A stretch of DNA of 38,502 bases from Candidatus Heimdallarchaeota archaeon (GTDB lineage Archaea > Asgardarchaeota > Heimdallarchaeia > Heimdallarchaeales > Kariarchaeaceae), in NCBI GenBank assembly GCA_026702845.1, contig JADCLS010000026.1, forward strand, positions 1-38,502, written 5' to 3'. Made by a program: the position numbers and the translations under genes. Below the pieces are notes generated by a model that made no database searches, had not been told where the DNA came from, and saw only the letters and a program-made list of their open reading frames with translations. Positions 8,300 through 16,151 of this stretch are shown here, piece after piece. Numbering within the stretch: position 1 is the first letter of the stretch; every line of letters begins with the position of its first letter.

Positions 8300-9175
8300 A
8301 TGCCTCACTTCAAGGTGCAGATCTTTCTAGCTGAGGAGGATGAGAAGATTATTGGTTGGGCAGGTATCGGATTTAGGTTGGAGGGAGCCTCAGATTACGA
8401 GGAGAACAAACATATATTCCCTGCATCGATACGAGTACTCAAAAATCATCAACGAAAAGGCGTAGGAACACTATTACTCAAGGAGATCCTCGATTTTATC
8501 AAGGATCAAGAACAGCTAAAGATAATTATGTGTAGTGCAGATGAGGAGGAAGGTATACAATTCTGTGAGAAAGTAGGTGCAAAAACAGTGAGTGTAGGTT
8601 ATGAAAATCGCCTGTACATGGAAAAGGTGGATTGGAATCTCATAGAAAGCTGGAGGAAAGAAGGACCTGAACGTGCACCAGAAGTCACCTTAAAGCATTA
8701 TGATGAAATACCAGATGATATTCTTGATGAGTATATCGAGATTCTTGAGGAAGCACTAAACTTACAACCTCTTGGTGAAATATCTTCTACAATTAAGATA
8801 ACTAGGCAGGATGTTCAAGAAAACCGAGAGAGGAGAGATAAACTGGGCGAGATACAGCATACGATCTTAACCTTTGAGGAAAATAATGAGATCTCAGGTA
8901 TAACAGAAATTATCTACGCTAAAGAAATCAAACATAAGCTAGAACAGGGAATCACAGGAGTACGGCCCAAGTACCGTGGAAGAGGTCTGGGTAAATGGAT
9001 GAAGGCAGAGATGATGCAGATCATCAAGGAAAACTATCCAGATATCACCTTTATAGCCACTGGTAATGCTACAGAGAATGCCCCTATGTTATCAATCAAT
9101 AATCGTATGGGATTTGAACCCTTCAGAACTGGTAAGACATATGAATTGGAAATTGATAAAATAAAATTCAATTAA
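8300..9175 (+). CDS. Double GNAT-domain N-acetyltransferase, N-terminally truncated
   Basis: Two acetyl-CoA-dependent GNAT domains lie in tandem. The first retains a strand like the usual fourth (IFLAEEDEKIIGWAGI, residues 8-23) and a pyrophosphate loop near 50-56 (HQRKGVG). The second (about 128-288) is complete, with GVRPKYRGRGLGKW at 220-233 and the late NAPMLSINNRMGF-type motif. A full first domain should have about 55 more residues before residue 1. Upstream there is an in-frame stop at 8294-8296, then the end of the TnpB element. The likely explanation is that the element displaced the start of the gene. The second domain may still work. The substrate is unknown. The architecture resembles mycothiol-synthase-type double GNATs. 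Confidence 0.85.
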   Translation: MPHFKVQIFLAEEDEKIIGWAGIGFRLEGASDYEENKHIFPASIRVLKNHQRKGVGTLLLKEILDFIKDQEQLKIIMCSADEEEGIQFCEKVGAKTVSVGYENRLYMEKVDWNLIESWRKEGPERAPEVTLKHYDEIPDDILDEYIEILEEALNLQPLGEISSTIKITRQDVQENRERRDKLGEIQHTILTFEENNEISGITEIIYAKEIKHKLEQGITGVRPKYRGRGLGKWMKAEMMQIIKENYPDITFIATGNATENAPMLSINNRMGFEPFRTGKTYELEIDKIKFN

Positions 9176-9232
9176 ATTATAATATTACCTATTTGGTTAA
9201 ATTTGTTTTGTTTTACTTTGCATCTACTTAAA

Positions 9233-11317
9233 TTATTTCTTAAGACTTAATGCCATGATCTCCTCTGATCTCTTGGTCATTTTATTAAAATCAGGAACAT
9301 CACCATCAGCTAGACGACAGTTATCATGGATTTGATGAATAATGAGCTCAACCAGTCTGCTATCTGGATCCTTCTCGAATGCTGCTTTCAGTTTCTGGAT
9401 GATCTCATGCTCAGGGTTTATCTGAAGGATCTTTCCAAACATACCCATACCACCCATACCAGGAGTACCTGATTGGCTTTCCATGATCTTCATGGCACGT
9501 TGCAGATCAGAAGACATTCCCCCCTTGGGTGTGACCAGTCGGGCAACAGCAGATACCATACGATCTGATGTCTTCACATCGGAAACAGAGCCTCCAAGAA
9601 CGGTGGCGAATTTGTCAAGCAACTTGCCATAGGGGCCTTTTCGCTCCTTTTTCTTGTCGCCATCCTCATCATCTTCCTCATCATCATCCTTGGATTCTTC
9701 CTCATCCTTATCATCAACTTCCTCCTGATCAATGAGATGGAAACTGAGCTTTTTCTTCTCATCTCCTTCTCCATCAATCTCATAGTCATGGAGATGCATC
9801 ATGAGGAAGCTATCGATAGCCTCTCCAAGGAGTAGTACCTCGTATCCCTCCTTCTCGTAGTACTCGAGATGGGGTGATTTCTTGAGTGTCTCAAGATCAA
9901 ATCCAGAGAGGTAATAGATAGTATCCTGACCCTCTTTCATTCTCTCTGTATATTGCTTGAGTGAAGCAGAACCATCCTTACCATCCTCATGGGTGGAGTG
10001 GAATCTCAGCAATTCAGTTAATCTATCCTTGTACTTGTCATTGGAGGCAATTCCCTCCTTCAGGAATGGACCGAATTCTCTGAAGAAATCGATATACCGT
10101 TCAGGATCATCCTTGGCCATATCCTCAAGAGTTGATAATATTTTCTTGGTGAGGTAATTCTTCATCTGTCTCTGCATTCTTGAGGATTGTACAACCTCAC
10201 GGGATACATTCAGATCAAAATCCTCTGCATCAACTACTCCTAGCATGAATCTCATATACTCGGGAAGAATATCCTTGTTCTTATCATCAATGAGGATCTT
10301 TCTGTTGTATAGTTTGATACCCCAGTCTGACTCACGGGCATTGAACATCTTGTTCTTGGTTTCGGGGATATAGAGCAGGGCATAGAAAAGAGATGGAGAT
10401 TCCACACGTACATGAATCTTGGCGAGATAATCACCAAATTCGCCTAGATTCTGATTATAGAATTTTTTATATTCAGATTCAGGTTTTATAGGTTTCTTTT
10501 CGGCATCATCACCAGCTTCTTCTAGTGCCTTGGTATACTCCTCCTCTTGCTCTTTTTCCTTTTTCTCAAGTTCTCGTGGGGATACTCGCCAGAGTGCGGT
10601 TTGCTCATTGAGTACCTCATCTTCCTTCTCTTCTTCCTCCTCAGCCTCTTCTTTATTAAGAGGTAGGTCATCTTCTTCCTTAATTTCTTTGACCTCATGG
10701 AGTTTGATGGGGAATTCGATATAATTGGAGTATTCTTTTACCAGGTTCTTGATCATATAGCTATCAAGATACTCATGCTCATCCTCCTTGAGATACAGAA
10801 TGATATCTGTACCACGTTCCTCTTTCTCAGCAGGTTCTATGGTGAAGCTTTCCTCTCCTGTTGAATGCCATTTGTAGGCTTCATTTCCAGGAATTGCAGA
10901 ACGGGATATAACTTCAATCTCTGAGGAAACTAGAAAACCACTGTAGAAACCCACACCGAATTGACCGATGAGATCTTTGGAATTCTCATCTTCCATGGCT
11001 TTAAGGAATTCCTCGGTACCACTCTGGGCAATTGTACCCAGATTTCGCTCCAGTTCGTCCCTGGTCATTCCGATTCCAGTATCTCTTATTGTCAGGGTAT
11101 TGGTGTTCTTATCTGAGATGATAGTTATCTCAAGATCTCGTTCAGCATCATAGACCTCCTCATTAGTCAGTTTTCGGATACGCACCTTATTTAGTGCATC
11201 AGAGGCATTGGACAGCAGTTCACGCAGGAAAACTTCCTTCTTCTGGTAAAGACTGTGCACAATGATCCTTAGGACCTTCTGTGTATCAGATTTGAACTCA
11301 AATGTATTTTCACTCAT
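9233..11317 (-). CDS. htpG: Hsp90-family molecular chaperone HtpG
   Basis: This is an ATP-dependent cytosolic chaperone of the GHKL fold. Seen directly: the N-terminal ATPase with Glu33 and Asn37 (FLRELLSNASDAL), Asp79 in IRDTGIGM, the glycine loop GQFGVGFYSGFLV at 118-130, and the middle-domain arginine Arg373 in NVSREVVQ. At 694 aa it is longer than E. coli HtpG. There is an acidic linker at about 210-235, a further charged stretch at about 248-280, and a second highly acidic insertion at about 532-560 inside the C-terminal domain. There is no MEEVD tail; it ends in LSLKK. Hsp90 is patchily distributed in archaea, so its presence here is notable. The gene is apparently monocistronic, with the ATG at 11317. 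Confidence 0.96.
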   Translation of the reverse strand: MSENTFEFKSDTQKVLRIIVHSLYQKKEVFLRELLSNASDALNKVRIRKLTNEEVYDAERDLEITIISDKNTNTLTIRDTGIGMTRDELERNLGTIAQSGTEEFLKAMEDENSKDLIGQFGVGFYSGFLVSSEIEVISRSAIPGNEAYKWHSTGEESFTIEPAEKEERGTDIILYLKEDEHEYLDSYMIKNLVKEYSNYIEFPIKLHEVKEIKEEDDLPLNKEEAEEEEEKEDEVLNEQTALWRVSPRELEKKEKEQEEEYTKALEEAGDDAEKKPIKPESEYKKFYNQNLGEFGDYLAKIHVRVESPSLFYALLYIPETKNKMFNARESDWGIKLYNRKILIDDKNKDILPEYMRFMLGVVDAEDFDLNVSREVVQSSRMQRQMKNYLTKKILSTLEDMAKDDPERYIDFFREFGPFLKEGIASNDKYKDRLTELLRFHSTHEDGKDGSASLKQYTERMKEGQDTIYYLSGFDLETLKKSPHLEYYEKEGYEVLLLGEAIDSFLMMHLHDYEIDGEGDEKKKLSFHLIDQEEVDDKDEEESKDDDEEDDEDGDKKKERKGPYGKLLDKFATVLGGSVSDVKTSDRMVSAVARLVTPKGGMSSDLQRAMKIMESQSGTPGMGGMGMFGKILQINPEHEIIQKLKAAFEKDPDSRLVELIIHQIHDNCRLADGDVPDFNKMTKRSEEIMALSLKK

Positions 11318-11560
11318 AGTTAACTCAACCTCATCTTAGTGGTGAATATAGTATCTAAAGATTAATTTTTCAATTTTATTTATATAATTTAAGGTAGGAA
11401 TCTAAATCCGCGATCAGAATTGTACTAAAAGTAATGTACTTGAAATATAGCATTCAAATTACCTTGAAGTTGCAATTATTGACACGTTCCAATTTTTTAT
11501 GTCTTAATTGGCTAGAGGAATTGAATACTTTACCTATACGATCAATCAGTTTAGCAATCA

Positions 11561-11568
11561 TTTATATC
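11561..11568 (+). promoter_or_regulatory. TATA box of the 11591 gene
   Basis: tttatatc is centred about 26-27 bases before the ATG at 11591. This implies a transcript starting at or next to the start codon. Confidence 0.5.
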
Positions 11569-11590
11569 TGAATATGTAGTGATATAATCT

Positions 11591-11875
11591 ATGATTACGC
11601 GTATCATCAAATCATTTTTGATATTCATCATTCTAGGAACCACATTGGTCTTTGTAGGTATACCAGTTGACAAGGCAACTGTGCAGAATTCACCAAATAG
11701 TGAAAAAGAGTGGTTCAACGAGAGCCTTGCTCTTATCTCTGTACTATCCATCATTGGTGTTGCTGCATATATTATTATTAAATTACTAGTAGTAGTATTA
11801 GATCTCGACCTTTCAACAAAATGGAATGAAGAAAACTATACCAATCCCAGAACAAGGTATCTGGTGAAAGGTTAG
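11591..11875 (+). CDS. Small two-helix membrane protein (94 aa), unrecognised
   Basis: There are two hydrophobic segments. The first (about residues 5-24) could be a signal anchor. The second (about 46-70, very rich in Ile, Leu and Val) is a clear membrane helix. A polar loop of about 20 residues lies between them, and a short charged tail follows. The ATG at 11591 sits at leaderless distance from a TATA box. The stop codon overlaps that of the convergent gene at 11872 by four bases. No family is recognised. Confidence 0.65.
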   Translation: MITRIIKSFLIFIILGTTLVFVGIPVDKATVQNSPNSEKEWFNESLALISVLSIIGVAAYIIIKLLVVVLDLDLSTKWNEENYTNPRTRYLVKG

Positions 11876-12498
11876 TTTTTATCTTCTAATTTTCCTAATA
11901 ATCCATCATAGAACTCATCTTCTTCCTTATCAATCTTCTTCTGATAGGATTTTCTCGCCTTGTGAACAACAAATGAATCATATCTACTCCTTATGAATAC
12001 AATGATTCCAGCATACATGGTGATATATACAAAAAGACCAACAGCATTTCGTGAGTAATAGGTATCAAAATCAGTAACAATATTTATACTAAAATCAGCA
12101 ATTGTTTCTTGGCTAATCAAGGCAACAACAACATAAAAATCTACTGAGATCTCAAATGAGAACCTATATGAAAAACTTGAATCATTTGTCTCTATAATAT
12201 CATCATAGTATCTTCCAACAAGTGAATTCCCACTTGAATACGCATCATATGCAGTCTCACTCATGAGATAAACACTTGCAATAACATTAGGAGTTAATTT
12301 ACTAATAGTAATATCAAAGAAAGTCATTTTGGGTACTCGACTCATGATCAACTTCTCATATGTCTTGCTTGGTGTGATAGAAAACGACTCTTCAAAATCC
12401 TCTGTGGTGACCTCCACATCATAATAATTAATATGTGCGTAGACAGCCAGAATGGGAAGGAGAATTAGTATCGGGACAAAAAAATTCGATACTCTCAT
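11872..12498 (-). CDS. Membrane-anchored protein with an extracytoplasmic domain (208 aa), unrecognised
   Basis: An N-terminal hydrophobic segment (about residues 7-22) acts as signal or anchor. Residues 25-145 are rich in beta-type and hydroxyl residues and probably face outward. A second membrane helix spans about 152-169, followed by a basic then acidic cytoplasmic tail (about 170-208). This layout resembles archaeal proteins with a small extracellular beta domain tethered by C-terminal helices, but I cannot name a family. The next gene on the same strand (RING protein) ends 38 bases upstream, so the two may be co-transcribed. Confidence 0.7.
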   Translation of the reverse strand: MRVSNFFVPILILLPILAVYAHINYYDVEVTTEDFEESFSITPSKTYEKLIMSRVPKMTFFDITISKLTPNVIASVYLMSETAYDAYSSGNSLVGRYYDDIIETNDSSFSYRFSFEISVDFYVVVALISQETIADFSINIVTDFDTYYSRNAVGLFVYITMYAGIIVFIRSRYDSFVVHKARKSYQKKIDKEEDEFYDGLLGKLEDKN

Positions 12499-12536
12499 AA
12501 ATTCACAACAAGATCAAAGTTATATTAAGTATTTGC

Positions 12537-13076
12537 CTAAAAGCTAACCGGGATTAAATGATTTACAGTAATGCTTTGTCTGCATAACGGACAGGTTTTA
12601 TTTTGATTAATCCAGTTAATAAGATGGTTTTTATGACCACCTGAATGACAATGCTTGCAGACCACAATCTCCTCATCAGGCTTCCATTTAGCAAAACAGA
12701 TGATACAATTCTGCTCATCCAACATCTCAGGCAAGTTATCCAACCATTGCTGGAATTCCTCACTCACCTCACCAGTTGGGGAAATGCGATCCTTGAATGA
12801 TTTCATGGCATTCAAAATGGTCTCCTTGCGATTATCAGGTACCTGTAAATTCCCGAGACGAATATCCTCATTTCGTTCCAAGCGTGAAATGTATTCTGAA
12901 AGCTGCTGATCAAGTGTTAGCTTGGTTTTATCTAACCATGTCCTAGACTGATGCATCAAACGTTTCTGAAGACCTGTAAACCTACCTTTAATACCTTCTA
13001 GAGAATTCCCACAATTCACGCAGAATTTGGCTTCTATTGGATTGCTAGCTAGGCATCGTAAACACTGTCGGGTCAA
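12537..13076 (-). CDS. Zinc-ribbon plus RING-finger protein, putative ubiquitin-ligase-like
   Basis: With a TTG start at 13076 the protein is 179 aa. It opens with a zinc ribbon (Cys5, Cys8, Cys19, Cys22), continues with a helical region (about 30-120), and ends with a RING-like module of eight ligands: Cys124, Cys127, Cys140, Cys143, His148, His151, Cys162, Cys165. The HLINWINQNKTCPLC segment is the classic end of a RING. Asgard archaea are known to encode ubiquitin, E1, E2 and small RING proteins, so an E3-like role is plausible. No ubiquitin gene is in this window. The frame stays open to another TTG at 13136, but the extra 20 residues look like translated promoter. The later start leaves 92 bases for divergent promoters. 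Alternatively it could be a zinc-binding adaptor. Confidence 0.8.
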   Translation of the reverse strand: MTRQCLRCLASNPIEAKFCVNCGNSLEGIKGRFTGLQKRLMHQSRTWLDKTKLTLDQQLSEYISRLERNEDIRLGNLQVPDNRKETILNAMKSFKDRISPTGEVSEEFQQWLDNLPEMLDEQNCIICFAKWKPDEEIVVCKHCHSGGHKNHLINWINQNKTCPLCRQSITVNHLIPVSF

Positions 13077-13168
13077 CAAGATAAAGGCAGAGGTATTTCC
13101 TCTTAAAAGTATGTAATAATCTATACTGAATAGCAATTATTTCTAAACTAGTGCAGTAGCATGACAAT

Positions 13169-13798
13169 ATGCTTGAGATCCAAGAACCCAGAAGAGGAGT
13201 GCTTGAATTCAAAGATTCATACATAAGAAAATCAAGACAGAGAAGGGCATTCCTTATTTCCTTGCTCAAATATCTATTCATCATTACACTTATTGTTCTT
13301 GTGATCGGCATATTTGTTTCATTTCCACTTCCAGTCATACTGCTGCTTGTATTGGGGCTTTTATTGTTCCCAGTACTCTATGTTAAGGTTAGACAATCCT
13401 TGATAGAGGAGATTCAGGGGTTCCAAATCAGTATTGACAACAACAGGGTGGTTACCAATATGAAGGTGCAGACATGGATCAGGTACTCTGCAAGCACATA
13501 CATTCTTGATGATGTGCGATATAACCAGACAGTGGGGTTCACAGCAATAATGGGCAATAATGGAATTATTGAGTTAGTAATCATTGTTGATAGGAACTAT
13601 CCTGGAGAGGTCATCTATAGAACTTCTTCAGTAGAGACATTAATGGAACTCAGAAAATGCTTCTCATTGATATTCCCAGATAAAACTGAGTGGTATACTG
13701 AAGGTGAATGGATGGAAGAAGAACTCGAGCTAATGGAAGAGGAGATGAGCTATCAACAAATACCCTTGATCCTACGAGAATACTATCCATTACAATAA
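13169..13798 (+). CDS. Two-helix membrane protein with a cytoplasmic domain (209 aa), unrecognised
   Basis: A short basic N-terminus is followed by two adjacent membrane helices (about residues 28-50 and 53-72). Then comes a beta-rich domain of about 100 residues (roughly 80-175), which could be PH-like judging by the helix-pair-then-sheet layout, and a Glu-rich tail (about 180-195). It is divergently oriented to the RING-protein gene. The function is unknown. Confidence 0.7.
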   Translation: MLEIQEPRRGVLEFKDSYIRKSRQRRAFLISLLKYLFIITLIVLVIGIFVSFPLPVILLLVLGLLLFPVLYVKVRQSLIEEIQGFQISIDNNRVVTNMKVQTWIRYSASTYILDDVRYNQTVGFTAIMGNNGIIELVIIVDRNYPGEVIYRTSSVETLMELRKCFSLIFPDKTEWYTEGEWMEEELELMEEEMSYQQIPLILREYYPLQ

Positions 13799-13813
13799 AC
13801 ACAAATGATGGAC

Positions 13814-13823
13814 TATAAATAAA
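13814..13823 (+). promoter_or_regulatory. TATA box of the F420 oxidoreductase gene
   Basis: tataaataaa begins 30 bases before the ATG at 13844. This is the distance expected for a leaderless archaeal mRNA. Confidence 0.5.
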
Positions 13824-13843
13824 CACTGTATAGTATACGCTCA

Positions 13844-14500
13844 ATGAAAACAATTGGAATACTTGGTGGCACAGGCAGTCAGGGATCTGCTCTAGCCATC
13901 AGATGGGCCAAACAGGGATACAATATCATTATTGGATCACGAGATGCCATACGTGGCAATCAAAAAGCAGAGGACCTCAACAAAACCATTGAATCCTCTC
14001 GAATCAAAGGTGGAGATAATGCTCTTGCCTGTTCTGCAGAGATAATAGTACTCGCCTTACCATTCAAGGGAATTGTGGAGTTACTCACTCCCCTCCTACC
14101 ATTATTTGAAGGAAAAATTGTCATTGACCTCACAGTAAATCTCATTCCAGGAAAATTCTTTAAAGTTGCATTATATGATGAAAAGAGCAGTTATGAATTT
14201 CTAAGGGATTTTCTTGACAAGAGTAAGGTTGTTGCCTGTTTAAAAACCATCTCTGCTGATAGCCTTGCATCAGATCAGGAGTTAGATGAGGCAGATTTTC
14301 AGATATCAACGGACGAGGAGGCTAGTACTATAGCTTTTGAATTGAGTAGAAGCTTAGGATTGCATCCAGTCAGGGTAAAGGGGAAGTTTCATGCACATAC
14401 AATAGAACGGATGGTAGCGTTGGCAATTCAGATAAATAAGGAATATACTGGATCTCATGTTGGATTTAGATTAAGTAATTTAATCCAAGAATTCGAATAA
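13844..14500 (+). CDS. npdG: F420H2:NADP+ oxidoreductase (NADPH-dependent F420 reductase)
   Basis: The enzyme moves hydride between coenzyme F420 and NADP(H) in the cytosol. The N-terminal Rossmann start, IGILGGTGSQGSALA with GGTGSQG at residues 8-14, and the following strand-end IIGSRD (Ser/Arg binding the NADP phosphate) are typical of this family. AEIIVLALPF and the KVVACLKTIS region also fit. At 218 aa it matches the family length. The gene is a single transcription unit with its own TATA box. It implies F420-based redox metabolism in the host. Confidence 0.9.
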   Translation: MKTIGILGGTGSQGSALAIRWAKQGYNIIIGSRDAIRGNQKAEDLNKTIESSRIKGGDNALACSAEIIVLALPFKGIVELLTPLLPLFEGKIVIDLTVNLIPGKFFKVALYDEKSSYEFLRDFLDKSKVVACLKTISADSLASDQELDEADFQISTDEEASTIAFELSRSLGLHPVRVKGKFHAHTIERMVALAIQINKEYTGSHVGFRLSNLIQEFE

Positions 14501-14584
14501 TAAACAAGTATTTCTACAATTGATGACATATAATTTAAAGTTAATCAGAAATAATTTATTATCAGTAGTAATCCATACATTAGT

Positions 14585-14941
14585 ATGTCAGATTCTAACA
14601 GTAGTATCATGATTGTAGATGATGATCCTATGATTCGCAAGCTAATTGGAAGAATGCTTAAAGTCAAGGGATACGAATCTGTACAAGCCGAGAGCGGAGA
14701 TGAGGCATTAGAATTGACTAAGCAACATGTAATTTCGGCGGCCATCGTTGATCTTCATATGCCTGGTTTATCTGGTGAGGATACTATCAAGGAATTCGCC
14801 AAAAAATATCCAAAAATCAAGTTAATTTTGAGTACAGGAGATGGAATGACAATTGATAAAGAATATTTCAAAAGTATAGGAGTGTCCATCTTTTTGAACA
14901 AACCCTTTGATATGGACGATCTTTTCCAAGCTATATCCTAA
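14585..14941 (+). CDS. Stand-alone response-regulator receiver protein (CheY-like)
   Basis: A complete receiver domain with no output domain (118 aa). It has the acidic pocket Asp12-Asp14 (VDDD), the phospho-acceptor Asp56 in IVDLHMPG, Ser83/Thr84 at the end of the fourth strand (LSTG) and Lys106 in NKP. It would be phosphorylated by a histidine kinase, which is not encoded here. The MCP-type signalling protein at 23.2 kb is the only other two-component-like gene nearby, and no CheA is visible. The stop codon overlaps that of the convergent gene by four bases. Confidence 0.93.
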   Translation: MSDSNSSIMIVDDDPMIRKLIGRMLKVKGYESVQAESGDEALELTKQHVISAAIVDLHMPGLSGEDTIKEFAKKYPKIKLILSTGDGMTIDKEYFKSIGVSIFLNKPFDMDDLFQAIS

Positions 14942-15945
14942 ATTTTCTGTGAATACTCTTTACAACGCATTTTTAGCATATCAATAATGACTTGAACATG
15001 TTCCTTGTACTCATTATTAGGAATAACATCAAGGTGAAGCTCAGCTCTTTGAAGAGCATTACTAGCATCTGATAGGATACTTGTAAATTGTTGGGTGAAT
15101 TCTTTTCTGAACTTTTCGATTTGATCATCCGTGATACTGACAAGAGATCTGTACCAGTTTACCCGTTCAGGATTGGCCACATAGCATAGAGAGAGTATGG
15201 GTGTTTTTCTATCTTCACGAAGATCATTTCCCCATCCCTTATTGGAAGGAAAATAATCTCCTATATCATCAAGTAATTGAAAGGCATAACCCATCTCCAT
15301 ACCCATATTGTAGAGTTTTGAACTCACCTCACCATTTCTCTGAGCTAAATGAGCTGCAGCAGATGCCGAGAATGCAAATAGAGGTGCTGTTTTCTCAGAT
15401 GCAACCTTATTGACAACTTCTACACTGGGAATTTCTTCTGAAGCAGCATATTGCATCTCTAGTAAAACGGCTGTACCAATTTTTAACTCCACATCATTAA
15501 TGAGATCGGATAAAAAGGTTAATCCTCTTTCTGGATTCACATTTTGATTACGTATCTGATCGATGAGATATTTGTGAATTACACCATGAAATATATCTCC
15601 ACCAACAAGAGCTGTGGGCATGTCCCATTTCAGATGAGCTGTGGGTGCCCCTCTTCTCTCCTGGGCATTATCAATAATATCATCATGATACAGGCTCATG
15701 GTATGAATAAGCTCAAGGGTTAGAGAGAATGGTGCCAGATTTTCCTTTGAATCAAATGCTTTTGATACAGCATAAAAGAGGGTTGGACGCATCCGTTTAC
15801 CTCCAAGGTTGAAATAATAACTGAGAACATCTCGGATCAGCGGATCCTCCAAGTATTCTAGAAATACCTTCATCTCTTTTTCCAGTAACGATTGTATATT
15901 CGACTGTAAAATATAGAGCTGTTCCAGTTTATTTTTAATTTTCAT
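14938..15945 (-). CDS. Polyprenyl (geranylgeranyl-type) diphosphate synthase
   Basis: A trans-prenyltransferase that condenses isopentenyl diphosphate with allylic diphosphates, supplying archaeal lipid chains. It has GGKRMRP at residues 48-54, the first aspartate-rich motif DDIID at 88-92 followed by RRGAPTAH, and the second motif DDIGD at 226-230. At 335 aa it has family length. Residues before the first motif (Met83, Ser84) are not the large aromatics that cap short products, so the product may be C20 or longer; I cannot fix it. The gene diverges from ilvE across a 206-base region holding two operator-like palindromes. Confidence 0.92.
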   Translation of the reverse strand: MKIKNKLEQLYILQSNIQSLLEKEMKVFLEYLEDPLIRDVLSYYFNLGGKRMRPTLFYAVSKAFDSKENLAPFSLTLELIHTMSLYHDDIIDNAQERRGAPTAHLKWDMPTALVGGDIFHGVIHKYLIDQIRNQNVNPERGLTFLSDLINDVELKIGTAVLLEMQYAASEEIPSVEVVNKVASEKTAPLFAFSASAAAHLAQRNGEVSSKLYNMGMEMGYAFQLLDDIGDYFPSNKGWGNDLREDRKTPILSLCYVANPERVNWYRSLVSITDDQIEKFRKEFTQQFTSILSDASNALQRAELHLDVIPNNEYKEHVQVIIDMLKMRCKEYSQKI

Positions 15946-16037
15946 GCACCTTGGATAGTTTCTTTATAATTTCGTTGCCTGTCCAACCTTTTTAATGATT
16001 ATCAATTATTACATCAGAATAGTTTGTGAAATCTAAA

Positions 16038-16049
16038 TTTGTTCACAAA
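16038..16049. promoter_or_regulatory. Operator-like palindrome, copy 1
   Basis: tttgttcacaaa is an inverted repeat (TTTGT-TC-ACAAA) in the intergenic region between the prenyl synthase and ilvE. An identical copy lies 51 bases downstream, about five helical turns away. A half-site-like tttgtgaa lies at 16023-16030. Confidence 0.6.
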
Positions 16050-16088
16050 ATCTACTTCGATCCATCTTTTTATCCAAAAAATGCATAG

Positions 16089-16100
16089 TTTGTTCACAAA
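16089..16100. promoter_or_regulatory. Operator-like palindrome, copy 2
   Basis: An exact second copy of the 12-bp palindrome at 16038-16049, ending 51 bases before the ilvE ATG and upstream of its probable promoter (TATA-like ttcttaaat near 16126-16134). Its place suggests an activator, or a looping regulator of ilvE. Confidence 0.6.
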
Positions 16101-16151
16101 TCAAAGGGAAGTAAGGCAAATACTTTTCTTAAATCTCTAATTTTCTCTCTT

